Shown: positions 9,759 to 16,863 of the stretch, piece by piece | How positions within the stretch are numbered: the stretch's first letter is position 1 | Layout: each line of letters begins with the position of its first letter | From: Paludibacteraceae bacterium | GTDB taxonomy: Bacteria > Bacteroidota > Bacteroidia > Bacteroidales > Paludibacteraceae | Reading direction: 5' to 3' | NCBI GenBank assembly: GCA_024399955.1 | Contig: JAKSNH010000003.1 | Span: 119,620-183,619 of the forward strand | Length of the DNA stretch: 64,000 nucleotides | Program-made: the position numbers and the translations under genes | The notes under the pieces: generated by a model | Databases searched by the model: none | What the model was told of the DNA's origin: nothing | The model's input: only the letters and a program-made list of their open reading frames with translations

Positions 9759-10628
9759 TCATATATTCAATTCGGCAAAGATAGCAGGTATATTATTGGC
9801 AGCAAGCATAGGTTTGGTAGTCTCATTCACATGGGCGAGCCATTGTAGAAGTTCAAATTGTTTGAGTTCTCCCAAACACCATATTATGCGCCGGATTTCT
9901 CTGATTTCAGAAAGAGATGTAGGATGCCACTCATTATACTTTTCCTCGTAAGAAGCTAATATACATCCTAAATCTTTCATCATTAAATTATATGCAAGGA
10001 CTCTTGGAACTTTGAGATGCAATTTGGCAGCTAAATATAAGTACTCATAATAACATTGCTCCATATCTATTGGGGCATCTGCCGGCAAACGCAAGCGTGC
10101 GTGTAAGTAACTATCTGCTATGGAGAGTTCTTCTATATGGTCACTGATGTATTTAGGAGAACCCCATTTGCAAATCACTCTGGCAGAGGCACGACTGCGA
10201 CTCCACTCAAATATCCTAATAACTTCCTTCTCAAAACGAGCATCCCAATGATTAAAAAGGAATCTTAATGCCCAATCACAATCTGTCGGATAATTGTGTA
10301 GGAATGTCGTAAGGACTTGCTTTTGCTCCACATAGGATAAATATGGCAATCTCGTTCGCAACTCCTTTCGCGCTTTCATTCTTTTTCCCCTTGTATGATA
10401 ATTAGCAAGTAGCGTTTTAACCGATAAATAGTGGGGATTGGTAGTATTTGAAGACGGAGAACGTTGATGTGTAATAGAACTAACTGCACGCCCAATAATG
10501 GGTTCATCTGCTTGATAAGAAAGTTCGTCAAATTCTGCTGACGATAAGGCGCTCATCATAGCACGCAGTATATTCCAATCGCAATCTACACGTTGGGCAT
10601 AGTTCCGAATTATATCGTTTTGTGTCAT
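9759..10628 (-). CDS. Hypothetical helical protein, third gene of an unrecognised operon
   Basis: 289 aa, not recognised. The composition is helical and rich in Arg, Trp and Leu, with no signal peptide or membrane segment. Around residues 100-190 there is a run of amphipathic helices (YVEQKQVLTTFLHNYPTDCDWALRFLF, FEKEVIRIFEWSRSRASARVI) reminiscent of HEAT-like repeats, but no definite family. The start overlaps the stop of the 233-aa gene by 4 bases (ATGA), so the two are translationally coupled. Confidence 0.75.
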   Translation of the reverse strand: MTQNDIIRNYAQRVDCDWNILRAMMSALSSAEFDELSYQADEPIIGRAVSSITHQRSPSSNTTNPHYLSVKTLLANYHTRGKRMKARKELRTRLPYLSYVEQKQVLTTFLHNYPTDCDWALRFLFNHWDARFEKEVIRIFEWSRSRASARVICKWGSPKYISDHIEELSIADSYLHARLRLPADAPIDMEQCYYEYLYLAAKLHLKVPRVLAYNLMMKDLGCILASYEEKYNEWHPTSLSEIREIRRIIWCLGELKQFELLQWLAHVNETTKPMLAANNIPAIFAELNI

Positions 10629-11326
10629 GATGCTTTGTTCTTATGCAATAAAGCGTGTATTTGCCAGCGGAAAGGAATGTAGAGACGCAATATAACATAT
10701 ATGCCAATGATAGTCCAAAATATCACATATTGGTGAGTTTCTGTAAACTTATCATATTTCTCTATACAAACTCCAGGAATAGCCAACGCTCCTATAAAAA
10801 TTCCCAATACAGAAAAAGGCATATATTTCAATATAAATCTTTTCCAAGCCCAAAGATATTTCTTGAACTTGAAGTGGAAGATACCAGCATAAAAGGGTTC
10901 TATCTTTTCTAAGTGTTCTACCCCTTTGCAGAATTTTGCATAAAGTGCGTCAGGGTATTTATTGCGAATCTTGTTCTCTTCGTTTTGTACTTGGTCCTCT
11001 TCTGAACCTCCACCTATAGCCATCCTCCACGTTTCGGATGACATTTGTACCTCAAGTGTCTCTAATTGCAAAAATAACTCTTTCGGGTCTTCCGAGAATA
11101 TAATATCTCGTACTTCATCTACATTGGCAATCACAGCGGAGTCAATAGAATTGAGCACGCCTTTGGTAGCACGTGCTTCTGCTCGTTCTTTAGTTGCGCT
11201 CTCTCCACGATGAAAAGTGCGATGTTCACTTTGGTCTAAACCTGTCCATTCGGCAATCTTATTGCCTACTGCGTTGGCGCCTAATCGTCCTAATTGACGC
11301 CCAAATCCTGTTTTAAGACTTCCCAT
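10625..11326 (-). CDS. Hypothetical protein with two C-terminal membrane segments
   Basis: 233 aa, not recognised. The N-terminus is Gly/Arg-rich (MGSLKTGFGRQLGRLGANAVG) and followed by a charged linker rich in E, R and A (HRGESATKERAEARATKG). The middle is acidic and soluble. Two hydrophobic helices lie near residues 170-190 (FSVLGIFIGALAIPGVCI) and 203-220 (YVIFWTIIGIYVILRLY). It thus appears to be a soluble domain tethered to the inner membrane. It sits 11 bases after the 44-aa gene and overlaps the 289-aa gene. Confidence 0.75.
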   Translation of the reverse strand: MGSLKTGFGRQLGRLGANAVGNKIAEWTGLDQSEHRTFHRGESATKERAEARATKGVLNSIDSAVIANVDEVRDIIFSEDPKELFLQLETLEVQMSSETWRMAIGGGSEEDQVQNEENKIRNKYPDALYAKFCKGVEHLEKIEPFYAGIFHFKFKKYLWAWKRFILKYMPFSVLGIFIGALAIPGVCIEKYDKFTETHQYVIFWTIIGIYVILRLYIPFRWQIHALLHKNKAS

Positions 11327-11337
11327 AATATATAATT

Positions 11338-11472
11338 TTAATAAGGTATGTAATCATCTTGATTAGTGTCAAAAGAGTGAAATTCTGTCTCTTGTGAGAA
11401 TAATTGTCCCATGTCTAAACCAAGCACATCGGGAAGATATTGTGGTTGGTACTGTTTTTGTGATTCAGTCAT
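11338..11472 (-). CDS. 44-aa small protein opening the unrecognised operon
   Basis: An ATG at 11472 opens a 44-codon frame (MTESQKQYQPQYLPDVLGLD... ending TNQDDYIPY). It is polar, Gln/Asp-rich, with no membrane segment. Support for reality: a -7 box at 11501-11508 places the transcript start about 20-25 bases upstream of this ATG, and the frame ends only 11 bases before the 233-aa gene. Function unknown; it could be a regulator or partner of the two larger products. Confidence 0.6.
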   Translation of the reverse strand: MTESQKQYQPQYLPDVLGLDMGQLFSQETEFHSFDTNQDDYIPY

Positions 11473-11500
11473 AATAAATGTTATTTAAAGTTTGAAGATG

Positions 11501-11508
11501 CAAAGATA
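11501..11508 (-). promoter_or_regulatory. Promoter -7 box of the 44-aa/233-aa/289-aa operon
   Basis: TATCTTTG on the minus strand matches TAnnTTTG. No good TTG is found at the usual -33 distance, so the promoter may be weak or activator-dependent. Confidence 0.5.
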
Positions 11509-11571
11509 CACCATCAAACGGACAACATTAGGCAGAAGCACAAAAAAAGCGTGAACTTTCGTTCGCTTCAT

Positions 11572-11705
11572 TTGATTACTTGAGGTCTTCGACTACCTTA
11601 AAACTTCAAATTACGCACAGAAAACTCACGCTGAATGCGCGAGCGTGCAAAACCGTACTTGAAGTTTTAATAATTACTGAAAGTGTCGAAGTTTCAAGTA
11701 ATCAA
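11572..11705. repeat. 134-bp imperfect inverted repeat between operon and toxin-antitoxin pair
   Basis: The left arm 11572-11609 begins TTGATTACTTGA and ends TTAAAACTTCAA. The right arm 11656-11705 is its imperfect reverse complement, ending TTTCAAGTAATCAA. Shared inner blocks include CTTCGAC. The intervening 46 bases carry CACGC/GCGTG-like matches. This could be a miniature mobile element or a structured transcript. The surrounding 11473-11780 has no gene I can support; a separate small hairpin GCATCG-CCTTTA-CGATGC lies at 11738-11755, near the end of the toxin gene. Confidence 0.65.
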
Positions 11706-11780
11706 GTTGGGCTTACAACGCTATATTTATATGTCATGCATCGCCTTTACGATGCCGGTTGGTCATAGGCTATGCTTTTT

Positions 11781-12095
11781 TTAATCATGATGTAGTAAAC
11801 TATGTTCGGCATCGGCAACGTACACAACCTTTTCTCCTGTTTCTAATTTAACTACCTTATATGCAATATGAATGTTTTCGAATATAAAGTCGCGATAATG
11901 CTTCATCTTCCAAAGGTGATTATATTTTGCTAAAGCATATTTCTCGGGAAAATCTCCTAACTTATTCATAGCATTTAGCAGTCTATCAATCTTTGCATGA
12001 ATAGTGGCCTCATCCAATGTAGGATGTTGAGTAATGGCCTCTTCATAAAAATCATACAAAACTTGACGAACTTTTACATCAACGATAACCCTCAT
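11781..12095 (-). CDS. RelE/ParE-superfamily toxin
   Basis: 104 aa, the size of RelE/ParE toxins, which cleave mRNA on ribosomes or poison gyrase. The C-terminal half has the fold's pattern: KYNHLWKMKHYRDFIFENIHIAYKVV followed by a terminal strand KVVYVADAEHSLLHHD. The order antitoxin then toxin and the 4-base ATGA overlap with the upstream 76-aa gene fit a type II toxin-antitoxin operon. Subfamily (RelE, ParE or other) cannot be settled from sequence by eye. Confidence 0.75.
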   Translation of the reverse strand: MRVIVDVKVRQVLYDFYEEAITQHPTLDEATIHAKIDRLLNAMNKLGDFPEKYALAKYNHLWKMKHYRDFIFENIHIAYKVVKLETGEKVVYVADAEHSLLHHD

Positions 12096-12322
12096 ACTAT
12101 TTGTTGCTTAAATTTTTCAGAAACAAATGTGTGCAGATTAGAGCGGAGTTCGTCAGCCGTTATTGTGTGTCCCGCTAATTCTGTCGAAGACATTACTTCT
12201 AATTCGTCTTCACCTGAATCAATAAAGTCTTGAGCGTAACGAGTCAGTTCTTTTTGTAACGCTTCATAATTAATAACACGTGTAGTCGGAATATTTACCG
12301 ATACTGGAATCATTAATGGCAT
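12092..12322 (-). CDS. Putative antitoxin of the RelE/ParE-type pair
   Basis: 76 aa, acidic in the middle (IDSGEDELEVMSS) and beginning with a possible DNA-binding or dimerisation segment (IPVSVNIPTTRVINYEALQKELTRYAQDF). I do not recognise the antitoxin family. Its position directly upstream of and overlapping the toxin supports the role. It is preceded by its own promoter with an overlapping inverted repeat (12345-12367), as expected for an autoregulated antitoxin. Confidence 0.7.
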   Translation of the reverse strand: MPLMIPVSVNIPTTRVINYEALQKELTRYAQDFIDSGEDELEVMSSTELAGHTITADELRSNLHTFVSEKFKQQIV

Positions 12323-12344
12323 GCTTGCTCCTTTCTTTTTTGTG

Positions 12345-12393
12345 TTTTGCAGTTTTGCGCTGCAAAATTACAAAGAATTTTTGAAATATGCAA
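12345..12393 (-). promoter_or_regulatory. Promoter and probable operator of the toxin-antitoxin operon
   Basis: Minus-strand TAATTTTG (12370-12363) with TTG (12393-12391) 20 bases upstream. A perfect inverted repeat TTTTGCAG (12345-12352) / CTGCAAAA (12360-12367) with a 7-base spacer overlaps the -7 box and start site, a classical place for autorepression. Confidence 0.65.
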
Positions 12394-12747
12394 GAAAAGC
12401 CTGCTTTTATTTGCAATTTTAATACGGAAAAATATACAATGCATATTTTGAAGAGACCTAAACTACTGGAATTTACAAAGAAATGTACAACTTTTTTAAA
12501 TAAAAAGTGCCAACCACTTTTGGTAGTCAGCACTAATAATAGATATTCAAAAATATATAATTAATTTTTAAAAATTTCTTTTTTATATTATCGTGATTAA
12601 TTTGTTAATTATCAATCTAACTAACTGTTTTAAAATGATTTATTTCAAAATAATTTTGTTAAATATAAAGTTGAGTTAACCAATAACTACCCACTTTTAT
12701 ATCTATTTCACAAGCCTCAAAATAACAGTTAATAAATATGTTAATAA
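12394..12747. other. AT-rich intergenic region, no gene seen
   Basis: The gap between the antitoxin promoter and gtrA is extremely AT-rich, especially 12540-12740. I see no tRNA, clear terminator or coding frame. Accidental frames on the minus strand here are low-complexity. Confidence 0.5.
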
Positions 12748-13245
12748 CTATTGTAACTTATTGAATGAGAAGTACTTCTGACCAAAATAACTAATTGCTA
12801 CAGTCACTCCTGTAATTAGCATCTTACTGGGCGTCGGATACCAATATAAAATATCTACACATAATTTCAATCCAAAGTAATTAATAGCTAAATTGATCAT
12901 TACAATCAATATATATCGACATAACTGTTTATGCGTTTTTAGATTAGATTGCGTGAAGGTAACGTATTTATTTAACCAAAAACCGGTCAAAAGCGTAATG
13001 GGGAACACAATGCATAAAGTAGCAATGTGCGGAGTAATACAGATAGACGATAATTGTCCCAAATGAATATAAACTAATTCGTGCCCTATCGCGTAATTAT
13101 ATATAAGGAAATAAAGAACCCAGTCAAAAACCATATTTCCACCTCCGCAAGCAGCATATCTAAAAAGCTGCTGAGGGAAGATTTTTTGGAAAGGTCGGTA
13201 GCAAAAATCGACTATTTGAGTGATGAAATGAGCTAATTTGACCAT
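12748..13245 (-). CDS. GtrA-family membrane protein
   Basis: A small polytopic membrane protein of 165 aa with four hydrophobic helices. The GtrA/DPMS1 pattern is visible: LFRYAACGGGNMVFDWVLYF at the first helix, then TLLTGFWLNKYVTF before the third. Family members are thought to flip or help transfer undecaprenyl-linked sugars. The start at 13245 (MVKLAHFI) is chosen because the frame's first ATG at 13341 lies upstream of the promoter at 13319-13326. No linked glycosyltransferase is adjacent. Confidence 0.85.
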   Translation of the reverse strand: MVKLAHFITQIVDFCYRPFQKIFPQQLFRYAACGGGNMVFDWVLYFLIYNYAIGHELVYIHLGQLSSICITPHIATLCIVFPITLLTGFWLNKYVTFTQSNLKTHKQLCRYILIVMINLAINYFGLKLCVDILYWYPTPSKMLITGVTVAISYFGQKYFSFNKLQ

Positions 13246-13294
13246 AAAAATGAATTTTTTTTGCTTTTTACTTTTTAGTTTCGACAATTTTTTA

Positions 13295-13349
13295 TAACTT
13301 TGCAGCCGATTTTGGGTGCAAAGGTACAAATAAATTCGCAAACATGCAA
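13295..13349. promoter_or_regulatory. Overlapping opposed promoters of gtrA (minus) and ksgA (plus)
   Basis: Minus: TACCTTTG (13326-13319) with TTG (13349-13347) 20 bases upstream. Plus: TAACTTTG (13295-13302), with a weak -33. The predicted start sites (about 13312 minus and 13309 plus) nearly coincide, so the two promoters should interfere. Confidence 0.6.
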
Positions 13350-13418
13350 ATTTTGCACCAAAAAATATACAATAATCATTAAATTATCAACACTCAATGG
13401 ACGACTATCACCCTGATA

Positions 13419-14189
13419 ATGCAAACCGTTCGCGCAAAGAAATCTTTTGGCCAGCATTTCTTGAAAGACTTGGGCGTCGCCCGTCGAATTGCTGAAACAG
13501 CCCCTGCAGGTCGGATCCTCGAAATAGGTCCCGGCATGGGAGTTCTAACCCAATTCTTACTTTCTAATCCACAAATTCAATTAACTGCCATCGAACTTGA
13601 TAGCGAGTCCGTTCAGTATTTGCATGAGTGGTATCCTGAGTTGCATCTTATTGAGGGTGATTTTCTTAAATTGGATCTTAATCAACTTTATCCTGAAGGT
13701 GATTTTTGTGTGATAGGCAATTATCCATACAATATATCCTCACAGATTTTCTTTAAGGTATTGGATTATAAGGACCGTATTCCTGTTTGTTCAGGTATGA
13801 TCCAAAAAGAAGTGGCAGAGCGTCTTGCTTCCGGTCCAGGTAATAAAGCTTATGGCATCCTATCTGTCCTTTTGCAGGCATGGTATGATATAGAATACTT
13901 AGAAACGGTTCCTGAACATGTTTTCGCCCCTCCACCAAAGGTTAAATCGGCCGTTATAAGGATGAAGCGAAATAATCGAAAATCGCTTGGTTGTGATGAA
14001 CAATTATTCAAATCGGTCGTTAAAGCAGCTTTTAACCAGCGACGAAAACAGATGCGCAATTCTCTTCAACAGCTGGCAGGAAAAGGAAATCCAATCCTGG
14101 AAGAGAATATATTTACGCGCCGACCCGAACAGCTAAGTGTAGAAGAGTTTATTCACCTAACTAATCTATTGCAATCATGTCAGAATTAA
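13419..14189 (+). CDS. ksgA: 16S rRNA (adenine1518-N6/adenine1519-N6)-dimethyltransferase
   Basis: Dimethylates two adjacent adenines in helix 45 of 16S rRNA during 30S maturation. The opening KKSFGQHFLKDLGVARRI is diagnostic; the SAM-binding motif I is ILEIGPGMGVLT (about residues 33-44) and the catalytic motif IV is GNYPYNIS (about 112). The C-terminal helical domain with FNQRRKQMRNSL is present. 256 aa is normal. It overlaps corA by 13 bases. A short out-of-frame ATG lies upstream at 13397; I reject it as start because its frame stops early. Confidence 0.96.
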   Translation: MQTVRAKKSFGQHFLKDLGVARRIAETAPAGRILEIGPGMGVLTQFLLSNPQIQLTAIELDSESVQYLHEWYPELHLIEGDFLKLDLNQLYPEGDFCVIGNYPYNISSQIFFKVLDYKDRIPVCSGMIQKEVAERLASGPGNKAYGILSVLLQAWYDIEYLETVPEHVFAPPPKVKSAVIRMKRNNRKSLGCDEQLFKSVVKAAFNQRRKQMRNSLQQLAGKGNPILEENIFTRRPEQLSVEEFIHLTNLLQSCQN

Positions 14190-15124
14190 GAATTTACTAT
14201 AAGGATAACGATAAAATCAAAATCGCAAAGACTATCAATGCTCTTAAAGAACTTGATAAGAAAGATATCGTGTGGATTGACTTGCTCGATGTTTCCGACA
14301 AAACGGAGGATACTTTAGAGGGATTCCTGAAGATAGATATCCAGGAGGATGAAGAAATGGAGGAGATCGAGATGTCTTCACGTTATATCCAAACCGATGA
14401 TTCTATCGTCGCTAACTCTAACTTCCTCAAAGACAACTTCGAGGTTGAACCTGTTAACTTTGTTCTAAAGAACAATATTTTGGTCACAACCCGTGATGTT
14501 GAATTAGGTTCGTTCAGCGAGACTGTCAAAAAGATGCTTGTTGCTGCTCGTTCCTTCCCAACCGGATACCATGTCTTAGTGGCTCTTATGGAGACTCGTG
14601 TTGAGAAGGATGCCGACTTGATTGAGGATACCACGGATTTGATTACTAAACTGAGTAGTGAAATCAATGCTTCAGACCATGTAGATGAAGATGTGCTAAT
14701 CCAAATTAAGGACTTGCAGGAAAAAGTAACTATCATCCGTCAAAATATCATGGATAAACAACGTGTGATATCTAACTTCCTCAAGTGTGATTTCTTCCCC
14801 CAGGACCTACAACCACGTCTGACTATGATTATTAAGGATATTAACTCACTATTCGATTACACCCGTTTCGGATTTGATCGTCTGGACTATCTGCAAGATA
14901 CGTTCCTCGGTCTGGTTAATATTGAGCAGAACAAAATCATCAAGATTTTCACAGTGGTGAATGTTATTTTCCTGCCGCCAACATTGGTAGCCAGCATGTA
15001 TGGCATGAACTTCGACTTTATGCCTGAACTGCATTGGGAACATGGATACCTGTTCTCTCTGCTGCTCATGCTCTTCTTTACATTGGGCGTTTTGGGAATC
15101 TTTAAATGGAAAAAATGGCTATAA
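14177..15124 (+). CDS. corA: CorA-family magnesium/divalent-cation transporter
   Basis: 315-aa inner-membrane Mg2+ channel protein. There is a large cytoplasmic N-terminal domain with the long coiled helix (DLIEDTTDLITKLSSEIN...), then two transmembrane helices at the C-terminus. The signature YGMN (GMN at residues 276-278) marks the pore entrance after the first helix, and the tail ends with basic KWKKWL. It overlaps ksgA, so it is co-transcribed with it. Confidence 0.94.
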   Translation: MSELRIYYKDNDKIKIAKTINALKELDKKDIVWIDLLDVSDKTEDTLEGFLKIDIQEDEEMEEIEMSSRYIQTDDSIVANSNFLKDNFEVEPVNFVLKNNILVTTRDVELGSFSETVKKMLVAARSFPTGYHVLVALMETRVEKDADLIEDTTDLITKLSSEINASDHVDEDVLIQIKDLQEKVTIIRQNIMDKQRVISNFLKCDFFPQDLQPRLTMIIKDINSLFDYTRFGFDRLDYLQDTFLGLVNIEQNKIIKIFTVVNVIFLPPTLVASMYGMNFDFMPELHWEHGYLFSLLLMLFFTLGVLGIFKWKKWL

Positions 15125-15396
15125 AAACAGAAAGGGTTGTCATCTCGACAACCACAATCTTAATTAACCTTAAATCTAATACCATGAAAAACACGATGCA
15201 AAAGTACTGCTTTTTTGCGAACTGACCAAATATTTTAGTAAAAAAGTGACAAAAATACCCCTTTTTTCTCAATTTTGTAAACTCCACTTTACAATTTTGC
15301 CTATTTTTGTCAATTATTGGTATTATTTTTTGACATACATTTGTAATGTGTCTAAAACAAAAAATTGCAAATTTATCACAAAAAATGCACTTTTAT
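15125..15396. other. Intergenic region with hairpin, leader remnant and orphan promoter
   Basis: A perfect hairpin GGTTGTC-ATCTC-GACAACC (15135-15153) follows corA without a T-run. Next comes a leader-like stretch ending in ATGAAAAACACG (ATG at 15184), which stops after 13 codons and looks like the start of a lost gene. On the minus strand TACTTTTG (15206-15199), in the same sequence context as promoters at 16605, 21748 and 23493, points left toward no minus-strand gene. Confidence 0.45.
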
Positions 15397-15427
15397 TTGC
15401 TCATATCAAAAAAATGTTGTAATTTTG
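15397..15427 (+). promoter_or_regulatory. Promoter of tRNA-Leu
   Basis: TAATTTTG (15420-15427) with TTG (15397-15399) 20 bases upstream; the tRNA begins 13 bases downstream. Confidence 0.7.
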
Positions 15428-15440
15428 CACCGAATTTTAA

Positions 15441-15526
15441 GCCGTGATGGTGGAATCGGTAGACACGAAGGACTTAAAATCCTTTGGCCAGTGATGGCTG
15501 TGTGGGTTCAAGTCCCACTCGCGGTA
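15441..15526 (+). tRNA. tRNA-Leu (anticodon UAA)
   Basis: 86 bases with a long variable arm, as in class II tRNAs. The acceptor GCCGTGA pairs with TCGCGGT with G-U pairs. The anticodon loop CTTAAAA gives UAA, and the T-loop region GGGTTCAAGTCCC is present. The CCA end is not encoded. Confidence 0.95.
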
Positions 15527-15534
15527 CAAAAACG

Positions 15535-15563
15535 AAAAAGATAGGTCTCACCTATCTTTTTTT
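15535..15563. terminator. Bidirectional terminator between tRNA-Leu and tRNA-Pro
   Basis: AAAAGATAGGT / ACCTATCTTTT stem with a 3-base loop, flanked by A-run and T-run; it serves the convergent tRNA genes. Confidence 0.8.
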
Positions 15564-15567
15564 GATG

Positions 15568-15640
15568 TCGAGAAGAGGCGACTCGAACGCCCGACCCCCA
15601 CGTCCCGAACGTGGTGCGCTACCAACTGCGCTACTTCTCG
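15568..15640 (-). tRNA. tRNA-Pro (anticodon CGG)
   Basis: The minus strand reads CGAGAAGTAGCGCAG..., with acceptor CGAGAAG pairing CTTCTCG. The anticodon stem-loop CCACG-TTCGGGA-CGTGG gives CGG, and GGTTCGAGTC-like T-arm bases (GCGTTCGAGTCGC) are present. 73 bases. It converges on tRNA-Leu. Confidence 0.92.
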
Positions 15641-15738
15641 TCGTCGGAAGAAATCTCGCTAAAAGAATTTGCTTGGCAAATTAAAGCGCTCAATTCTTCC
15701 TCCTCTTCGAAAAACCTCTGACGAGCTTTTTCGATATG

Positions 15739-16581
15739 TTAGTTATTTCGATAGGCCTTGGGGGTGAGACCGGTGTGAGATTTGAAGAAGCGATTGAAGA
15801 ACGCTACATTATCAAAGCCCAAACTCAAAGCAATCTCCTTTACCTGAAGACCTGATATTTTCAGTTGTGCCTTAGCATCCGTTAAGATAGCCTCATTGAT
15901 GATGTCTCCTGCCGTCTTATCACTCACTTGCTTGATTGTGCTGCATAAGTGAGGAAGGGTGATGCGCATTGCATCGGCATATTGAGATACATGGTGCCAC
16001 TCCGTATAATGCTCTAGTACTTTCTTGGTGTACTCCTGGTAAATCTCTGTTTTACGATCCTGCGGTTTGACTAAGTAATCTTCCTGTTGCCGAGCATAGT
16101 GCGAATAGGATGTTTGCAGCAAGTTGAAGATATACACCATCTTATCCGAGTTGAGCATAGACGGCTGGCAATTAGAGGCCTTGAACAAGGTTTTAGTCAT
16201 ATCCGTAATCACTTCGGCTTGGTCTTTTTCCAAGTGAATGATAGGATTCTTTAATTGCAGCGCATCCAGAGACATACGACTGGAGAACGTGTTTCTGTCA
16301 AGGAACGAAGAAGAGAAGAGGATGTAATAGACCAATGCATCGTCGGTGAACTCATGGATAAGCAGAAAACTGCCGGGTTCCAACAGAAGCACATCATTCT
16401 CGTGAAAATCATACTGCGTGATGTTGATAGTGGCTTTAGCATGGCCCCGCACCATAAACGCATACACGCCGCATTTAATCTTACACGGAAAGCGTCCGTA
16501 CTCATTCATTATCTTGCCACTAGCATCACCAATCAAGTAGTCAACTGGGCAATCGAGAAGGGGTATCTTCTTGTCTTCCAT
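15739..16581 (-). CDS. AraC-family transcriptional regulator
   Basis: 280 aa. The N-terminal cupin-like sensing domain (residues 1-150) includes an ENDVLLLEPGSFLLIHEF strand pattern. The C-terminal AraC/XylS DNA-binding domain has two helix-turn-helices (MRITLPHLCSTIKQVSDKTAGDII; then LGFDNVAFFNRFFKSHTGLTPKAYR, the family signature at the extreme C-terminus). The target is unknown; no obvious regulated catabolic gene is adjacent. The promoter is at 16605-16635. Confidence 0.93.
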   Translation of the reverse strand: MEDKKIPLLDCPVDYLIGDASGKIMNEYGRFPCKIKCGVYAFMVRGHAKATINITQYDFHENDVLLLEPGSFLLIHEFTDDALVYYILFSSSFLDRNTFSSRMSLDALQLKNPIIHLEKDQAEVITDMTKTLFKASNCQPSMLNSDKMVYIFNLLQTSYSHYARQQEDYLVKPQDRKTEIYQEYTKKVLEHYTEWHHVSQYADAMRITLPHLCSTIKQVSDKTAGDIINEAILTDAKAQLKISGLQVKEIALSLGFDNVAFFNRFFKSHTGLTPKAYRNN

Positions 16582-16604
16582 AGGCTCTTATTCAAAAGCG
16601 AGTG

Positions 16605-16635
16605 CAAAGGTACTGCTTTTTTTTGACAAAAACAA
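16605..16635 (-). promoter_or_regulatory. Promoter of the AraC regulator
   Basis: TACCTTTG (16612-16605) with TTG (16635-16633) 20 bases upstream on the minus strand. Confidence 0.7.
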
Positions 16636-16684
16636 AAAAAAATGCACTTTTTACGAAAAAAAGCACATTTTATTACGAAATCCC

Positions 16685-16861
16685 TTAAAAAAGTGTTGGA
16701 CTATTCTCGTCCATTTTCTGTAAGATAGTCCGAATGACCGCTTCCCGAATCAGTTTGCTGCGGTTGGTAACATGAAACTGTTCGCAGTACCTATCCAATG
16801 CCCTGACTTCGGCATCATTGAGCATGATAGTGACTTTATTATTTCGAGGAGCTTTGCGCAT
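16685..16861 (-). CDS. Ribbon-helix-helix (CopG/MetJ-type) small DNA-binding protein
   Basis: 58 aa starting MRKAPRNNKVTIMLNDAEVR. The pattern is a short beta strand (KVTIML), then two helices (DAEVRALDRYCEQF and NRSKLIREAVIRTIL), as in ribbon-helix-helix dimers that bind operator DNA. No toxin partner is adjacent. It begins 2 bases after the stop of the 240-aa outer-membrane protein, so it is the third gene of the unit headed by the RNB nuclease. Confidence 0.75.
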   Translation of the reverse strand: MRKAPRNNKVTIMLNDAEVRALDRYCEQFHVTNRSKLIREAVIRTILQKMDENSPTLF

Positions 16862-16863
16862 AG

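Noticed and set aside
11580..11768. 62-codon plus-strand frame
   Set aside because: It runs through both arms of the inverted repeat and lacks a promoter or recognisable product.
12540..12740. Chromosomal origin in the AT-rich gap
   Set aside because: No cluster of DnaA-box-like sequences and no origin-linked genes.
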